Assembly: GCA_900767015.1 (NCBI GenBank)
Contig: CAAFXQ010000264.1
Span: forward strand, 1-8,755
Source: Clostridia bacterium
GTDB taxonomy: Bacteria > Bacillota > Clostridia > Oscillospirales > Acutalibacteraceae
DNA length: 8,755 nt
Direction of reading: 5' to 3'
Shown one piece after another: positions 6,318 to 8,755 of this stretch; the first letter of the stretch is position 1; each line of letters opens with the position of its first letter. The translations under genes were made by a program, and so were the position numbers. A model generated the notes under the pieces. It searched no databases. It had not been told where the DNA came from and saw only the letters and a list, made by a program, of their open reading frames with translations.

Positions 6318-6377
6318 TGAAATCAGAATTCAGCCTTAAACTGTCAAAAGTCCAGAATAGCAAAAACGAGGAATAAA

Positions 6378-7049
6378 ATGCTTCTTTATAACAACACACC
6401 CGATACACTGCTTGTAACCTACGGCAACACAACGGCTGTCTGCAAAAGCAGGGAAAGCCTGTCGATTGAAGCCCCCAACGGTCTCATAACAATTGAATCA
6501 GGGAATCAAAGCAAATCCCCTCTTTCAAGCTTCAGACTGATCAAATATGAAACTTTAACGACAGCACGATACAAAGCTTTGGACATCTGCTGCTACACTG
6601 AGTTTGCGACAAGAATAGACGTAAATCATAAGACGAAAAAAATTGTTATCAACAAAAACGATTATTGGATGTACAATCACATGGTTTTTTCGCTGTATCA
6701 GACCGATGAATCAATCGAGCAGGAATATGATTTTTGCAAGGCTTCCGACAGAACAAGGCTGATGCTGTTTTCCGTTGTCAAAGGTGCTTTTTACTCAGTG
6801 ATTGCGTTACTGTTTTTGATTTCGATGCTGTATTGGGCAATCACCGATTTTGAATGGCTTTGCATACTCGGATTGATTTTAAGCATCTGGTTTTTCGTTT
6901 CTGTCATTCAGTATATCATCGCATTACACAAGATTCTGAATTTTAGAAAAAAGGGGAAAACAATCATTCAGTCAGAACTGAGAAAAATACGAATAAAGAA
7001 AGTGAAGCCATGGTTTTTCAAAATTGAAAGAATAGAAACAATCATATAA
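6378..7049 (+). CDS. Two-pass membrane protein of unknown function
   Basis: A 223-residue protein that I do not recognise. Residues 1-115 are polar and look beta-rich, with cysteines at 22, 71, 72 and 120 and no signal peptide. Two strong hydrophobic segments follow, about 131-155 and 158-183, separated by a short turn with Asp157 and Glu159. The C-terminal tail (184-217) is highly basic, rich in Lys and Arg. The positive tail and lack of a signal sequence suggest that both ends face the cytoplasm, with a helical hairpin in the membrane. The start has GAGGA (6368-6372), 5 nt upstream. It stands alone, with its own promoter and dyad upstream and a terminator downstream. Codons are more A/T-rich than in gdhA or the fumarase genes, which may mean weak expression or recent acquisition. 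It could be a small membrane sensor or scaffold, but nothing in the sequence proves a function. Confidence 0.75.
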   Translation: MLLYNNTPDTLLVTYGNTTAVCKSRESLSIEAPNGLITIESGNQSKSPLSSFRLIKYETLTTARYKALDICCYTEFATRIDVNHKTKKIVINKNDYWMYNHMVFSLYQTDESIEQEYDFCKASDRTRLMLFSVVKGAFYSVIALLFLISMLYWAITDFEWLCILGLILSIWFFVSVIQYIIALHKILNFRKKGKTIIQSELRKIRIKKVKPWFFKIERIETII

Positions 7050-7053
7050 AACA

Positions 7054-7094
7054 CCTGAAAACAAAAGAGAGAAGTCCGGAAAACTTCTCTCTTT
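7054..7094 (-). terminator. Terminator between the convergent unknown gene and fumarase operon
   Basis: AAAGAGAGAAGT (7064-7075) pairs perfectly with ACTTCTCTCTTT (7083-7094), a 12-bp stem with a 7-nt loop. Read on the minus strand, the stem is followed by TTTTGTTTTC (complement of 7054-7063), a good tail for the fumarase operon. On the plus strand it is followed by ATCTGTTTTATC, which is less T-rich but may also stop the 6378-7049 gene. Confidence 0.85.
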
Positions 7095-7104
7095 ATCTGT
7101 TTTA

Positions 7105-7659
7105 TCAGTCCTTTTTATACTTCGCAACAGCCGAAATATAAAGGTCGTCGCCGGTGCTGTCCATGACGACAACCGCCGGAAGCTCTTCCACTTCAAGCTT
7201 GCGGATGGCTTCGGGACCTAAGTCGTCGTAAGCGATCACTTCGCTTGACTTGATGCAGTGGGAAAGGAGTGCGCCTGCACCGCCGACAGCGGCGAAGTAA
7301 ACGGCACCGTTTCGAATGACGGCGTCACGAACCTCGTTCGTTCTCTTACCTTTGCCGATCATTCCTCGAAGACCTAAGTCAAGAAGCTGCGGAGCGTAGG
7401 GATCCATTCTGCCCGAAGTGGTCGGACCTGCCGAACCGATGGGTCTGCCCTCTCTTGCCGGGGAGGGTCCCATGTAGTAAATGACGTTGCCCTCAACGTC
7501 AAGCGGAAGCTTTTCGCCCTTTGCGAGCGCCTCGCTCATTCTCTTGTGAGCGGCGTCACGGGCGGAATAAATCGTGCCGGTGAGATATACATAGTCACCT
7601 GTCTTGAGGCTCTTTGCGTCCTCTTTGCTTAAGGGTACCTTGACAATTTTCTTATCCAT
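7105..7659 (-). CDS. Fumarate hydratase (class I, Fe-S), beta subunit
   Basis: A 184-residue C-terminal-type subunit of the [4Fe-4S] fumarase, which interconverts fumarate and malate with the alpha subunit encoded next to it. Family motifs: TGTIYSARDAAHKRM (27-41), YYMGPSPA (61-68), GSAGPTTSGRMD (75-86), GKG (102-104), VGGAGALL (125-132) and LEVEELPAVVV (155-165). The ATG at 7657-7659 is chosen because GAGGTG (7666-7671) lies 6 nt upstream. The GTG at 7666-7668, which would add three residues, is part of that site. The site overlaps the alpha-subunit stop codon and the gap between the genes is 10 nt, so translation is probably coupled. The L-tartrate dehydratase beta subunit is the main alternative, as the two families share these motifs; fumarase is favoured in general for clostridia. 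A terminator follows downstream. Confidence 0.9.
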   Translation of the reverse strand: MDKKIVKVPLSKEDAKSLKTGDYVYLTGTIYSARDAAHKRMSEALAKGEKLPLDVEGNVIYYMGPSPAREGRPIGSAGPTTSGRMDPYAPQLLDLGLRGMIGKGKRTNEVRDAVIRNGAVYFAAVGGAGALLSHCIKSSEVIAYDDLGPEAIRKLEVEELPAVVVMDSTGDDLYISAVAKYKKD

Positions 7660-7665
7660 CGTTTT

Positions 7666-7671
7666 CACCTC
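7666..7671 (-). promoter_or_regulatory. Ribosome binding site of the fumarase beta subunit, overlapping the alpha stop
   Basis: Read on the minus strand the bases are GAGGTG, 6 nt ahead of the ATG at 7659. The site shares bases with the TGA stop of the alpha subunit (7670-7672), so ribosomes finishing alpha would cover it. Confidence 0.65.
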
Positions 7672-8515
7672 ATATCTCTCTTACTGCGTGTCTGTTGACG
7701 TGACAGCAGATGTTGACGGCAACGGGAAGACCCGCAATGTGGGTTGCATAAGTGTTGATGTTGACAGCAAGAGCGGTTGTCTTTCCGCCGAGTCCGCCGG
7801 GGCCGATGCCGCTGTTGTTGATTTTCTCGAGCATTTCCTCTTCTAATTCCTTGACGTACGGAATTTCGGAGCGGACGGAAACGTCTCTTGTAAGCGCTTT
7901 CTTGGCAAGATAAGCGCATTTTTCAAATGTGCCGCCTATACCTACGCCGACAACCATCGGAGGACAGGCGTTCGGGCCTGCGTCCTTGACGGCGGTGAGA
8001 ATGGCGTTCTTGACGCCCTCGATTCCGTCAGCCGGGGTCAGCATGAACATACGGCTCTTGTTTTCGCTTCCGAAGCCTTTCGGCGCCACGGTGATTTTCA
8101 CCTTGTTGCCGGGAACGATTTCGGTGTGAAGAATGGCCGGGGTGTTGTCCTGCGTGTTGACACGGATGAGCGGATCGCCGACAACGGACTTACGAAGAAA
8201 TCCGTCAACATAGCCTCTTCTTACGCCCTCGTTGACAGCGTCGAAAACATCGCCGCCGACGAAGTGAACGTCCTGACCGATTTCAAGGAAAACAACCGCC
8301 ATACCGGTGTCCTGGCAAATCGGGATCATTTCTTTTCCGGCAATCTCAAGGTTTTCGCTTAAGGAATCAAGAACCTTTTTGCCGAGAGGAGAGATCTCCT
8401 CGTCGGTTGCCTTTTTGAGTGCGGCGCACATATCCTTAGACAGATAGTGAGTCGCTTCGATGCACATCTCTTTGATGTTGTCTGTTAAAAGATTGACATT
8501 AACGTCTCTGACCAT
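7670..8515 (-). CDS. Fumarate hydratase (class I, Fe-S), alpha subunit
   Basis: A 281-residue subunit carrying the oxygen-sensitive [4Fe-4S] cluster that binds and dehydrates malate in the cytoplasm. Three conserved Cys sites are visible: Cys67 in PICQDTG (65-71), Cys184 in NACPPMVVGVGIGG (182-195), and Cys270/Cys271 in NICCHVNRHA (268-277). Other family signatures are PKGFGSENKSRM (145-156) and GIGPGGLGGKTTAL (236-249), the latter holding the Gly-rich loop before the catalytic region. The length of about 280 is normal for the split form. The ATG at 8513-8515 is preceded at 9 nt by GGAGGA (8524-8529). It lies 48 nt downstream of the transporter gene and just ahead of the beta subunit, so the three are probably one transcript. 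An iron-sulfur fumarase fits an anaerobe. Tartrate dehydratase alpha is the main alternative. Confidence 0.93.
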   Translation of the reverse strand: MVRDVNVNLLTDNIKEMCIEATHYLSKDMCAALKKATDEEISPLGKKVLDSLSENLEIAGKEMIPICQDTGMAVVFLEIGQDVHFVGGDVFDAVNEGVRRGYVDGFLRKSVVGDPLIRVNTQDNTPAILHTEIVPGNKVKITVAPKGFGSENKSRMFMLTPADGIEGVKNAILTAVKDAGPNACPPMVVGVGIGGTFEKCAYLAKKALTRDVSVRSEIPYVKELEEEMLEKINNSGIGPGGLGGKTTALAVNINTYATHIAGLPVAVNICCHVNRHAVREI

Positions 8516-8563
8516 AACAGTTTTCCTCCGTTATTTTATTCTCAGCAATTTTTGGATTGCTTT

Positions 8564-8755
8564 TTATCCTACGAACAGGCAGATCGCCTGCGAAATGATG
8601 ACGACCGCAATCAATGCAATCGGATAGGTGGCGGCGTATGCCGAAGCGACATCGTCCGTTCCGGCAACGTTAATCAGCGTGCCGAGAGCGGTGGTACTTG
8701 TCATACCGCCGGTAATAGAGCCGAGGTTGTTCAGCAGGCTGAGCTTTAAAACATA
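8564..8755 (-). CDS. YidE/AspT-type transporter, C-terminal end
   Basis: Only the last 63 residues are in the window; the gene begins beyond its end. The fragment has the family signature LGSITGGMTSTTALGTLINV (residues 11-30), which matches the GGMTSTPALG motif of the aspartate:alanine exchanger / YidE-YbjL duplication family. It is followed by a conserved AYAATYPIALI stretch (39-49) and a last hydrophobic segment (46-62) ending at the stop. The protein would be a multi-pass inner-membrane carrier, with relatives that exchange aspartate for alanine or move other small carboxylates. In this sequence the Pro of STPALG is Thr22. It lies 48 nt upstream of the fumarase genes on the same strand, which suggests a shared role in C4-carboxylate metabolism, but the substrate cannot be read from so short a piece. 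Confidence 0.75.
   Translation of the reverse strand, partial: YVLKLSLLNNLGSITGGMTSTTALGTLINVAGTDDVASAYAATYPIALIAVVIISQAICLFVG

Noticed and set aside
7604..8362. Plus-strand open frames within the fumarase region
   Set aside because: They are antisense to the fumarase subunits and have no motifs or ribosome binding sites.
8544..8566. AGCAAT/ATTGCT hairpin with a T-run between transporter and fumarase alpha
   Set aside because: The T-run follows the stem only on the plus strand, where no gene ends. In the direction of the genes the stem is followed by GAGAATAAAAT, so it is not a terminator for the transporter.
8552..8749. Plus-strand open frame of 65 codons
   Set aside because: The opposite strand encodes the GGMTST signature of the transporter, and this frame is its shadow.
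1..8755. CRISPR arrays, insertion sequences, tRNA and rRNA genes, phage or defence genes
   Set aside because: None was seen on reading through both strands. The gene content is core metabolism and cell wall.

Overview
The window looks like a stretch of core chromosome from an anaerobic, low-to-moderate GC Bacillota, most likely class Clostridia (Oscillospirales/Ruminococcaceae-like). This is inferred from strong AGGAGG-type ribosome binding sites, AT-rich intergenic regions with sigma-A-like promoters, a rubrerythrin, an oxygen-sensitive two-subunit Fe-S fumarase, and a hexameric glutamate dehydrogenase of the clostridial type. No mobile element, CRISPR array, tRNA or rRNA was seen.

Layout. 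(1) Positions 1-2745, minus strand: a compact three-gene unit read alpha/beta hydrolase -> membrane-anchored MurF-like Mur ligase -> D-Ala-D-Ala ligase-type ATP-grasp enzyme, which is cut by the window start. Gaps are 18-19 nt and each gene has its own ribosome binding site. An extended -10 promoter lies at about 2796-2804. (2) 2746-2929: divergent intergenic region. (3) 2930-4611, plus strand: a short membrane-anchored alkaline phosphatase, then rubrerythrin, closed by a strong intrinsic terminator at 4633-4663. (4) 4612-4842: intergenic, with a good promoter and a leader hairpin ahead of gdhA. (5) 4843-6183, plus: glutamate dehydrogenase, followed by a four-copy 7-nt direct repeat and a terminator. 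(6) 6184-6377: terminator, inverted repeat and a near-consensus promoter in front of (7) 6378-7049, plus: a two-pass membrane protein of unknown function. (8) 7064-7094: a terminator hairpin between convergent genes. (9) 7105-8755, minus: a YidE/AspT-type transporter (C-terminal end only), then fumarase alpha and beta subunits.

How the genes fit together. The left operon acts on peptidoglycan precursors: ligation of D-Ala to D-Ala and addition of the dipeptide to a muramyl peptide. The hydrolase's role there is unknown. The middle part covers phosphate scavenging outside the membrane, peroxide defence in the cytoplasm, and ammonium assimilation or glutamate catabolism. The right part interconverts malate and fumarate, possibly supplied by the adjacent amino-acid or dicarboxylate carrier. 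There is no intergenic stretch above 300 bases.

Most of the window is ordinary housekeeping sequence. The items most worth a second look are the Mur ligase whose N-terminal UDP-binding domain is replaced by membrane segments, the unknown membrane protein with a strong promoter and an adjacent operator-like dyad, the heptamer repeat after gdhA, and the gdhA leader hairpin. No clear new multi-gene system is visible.
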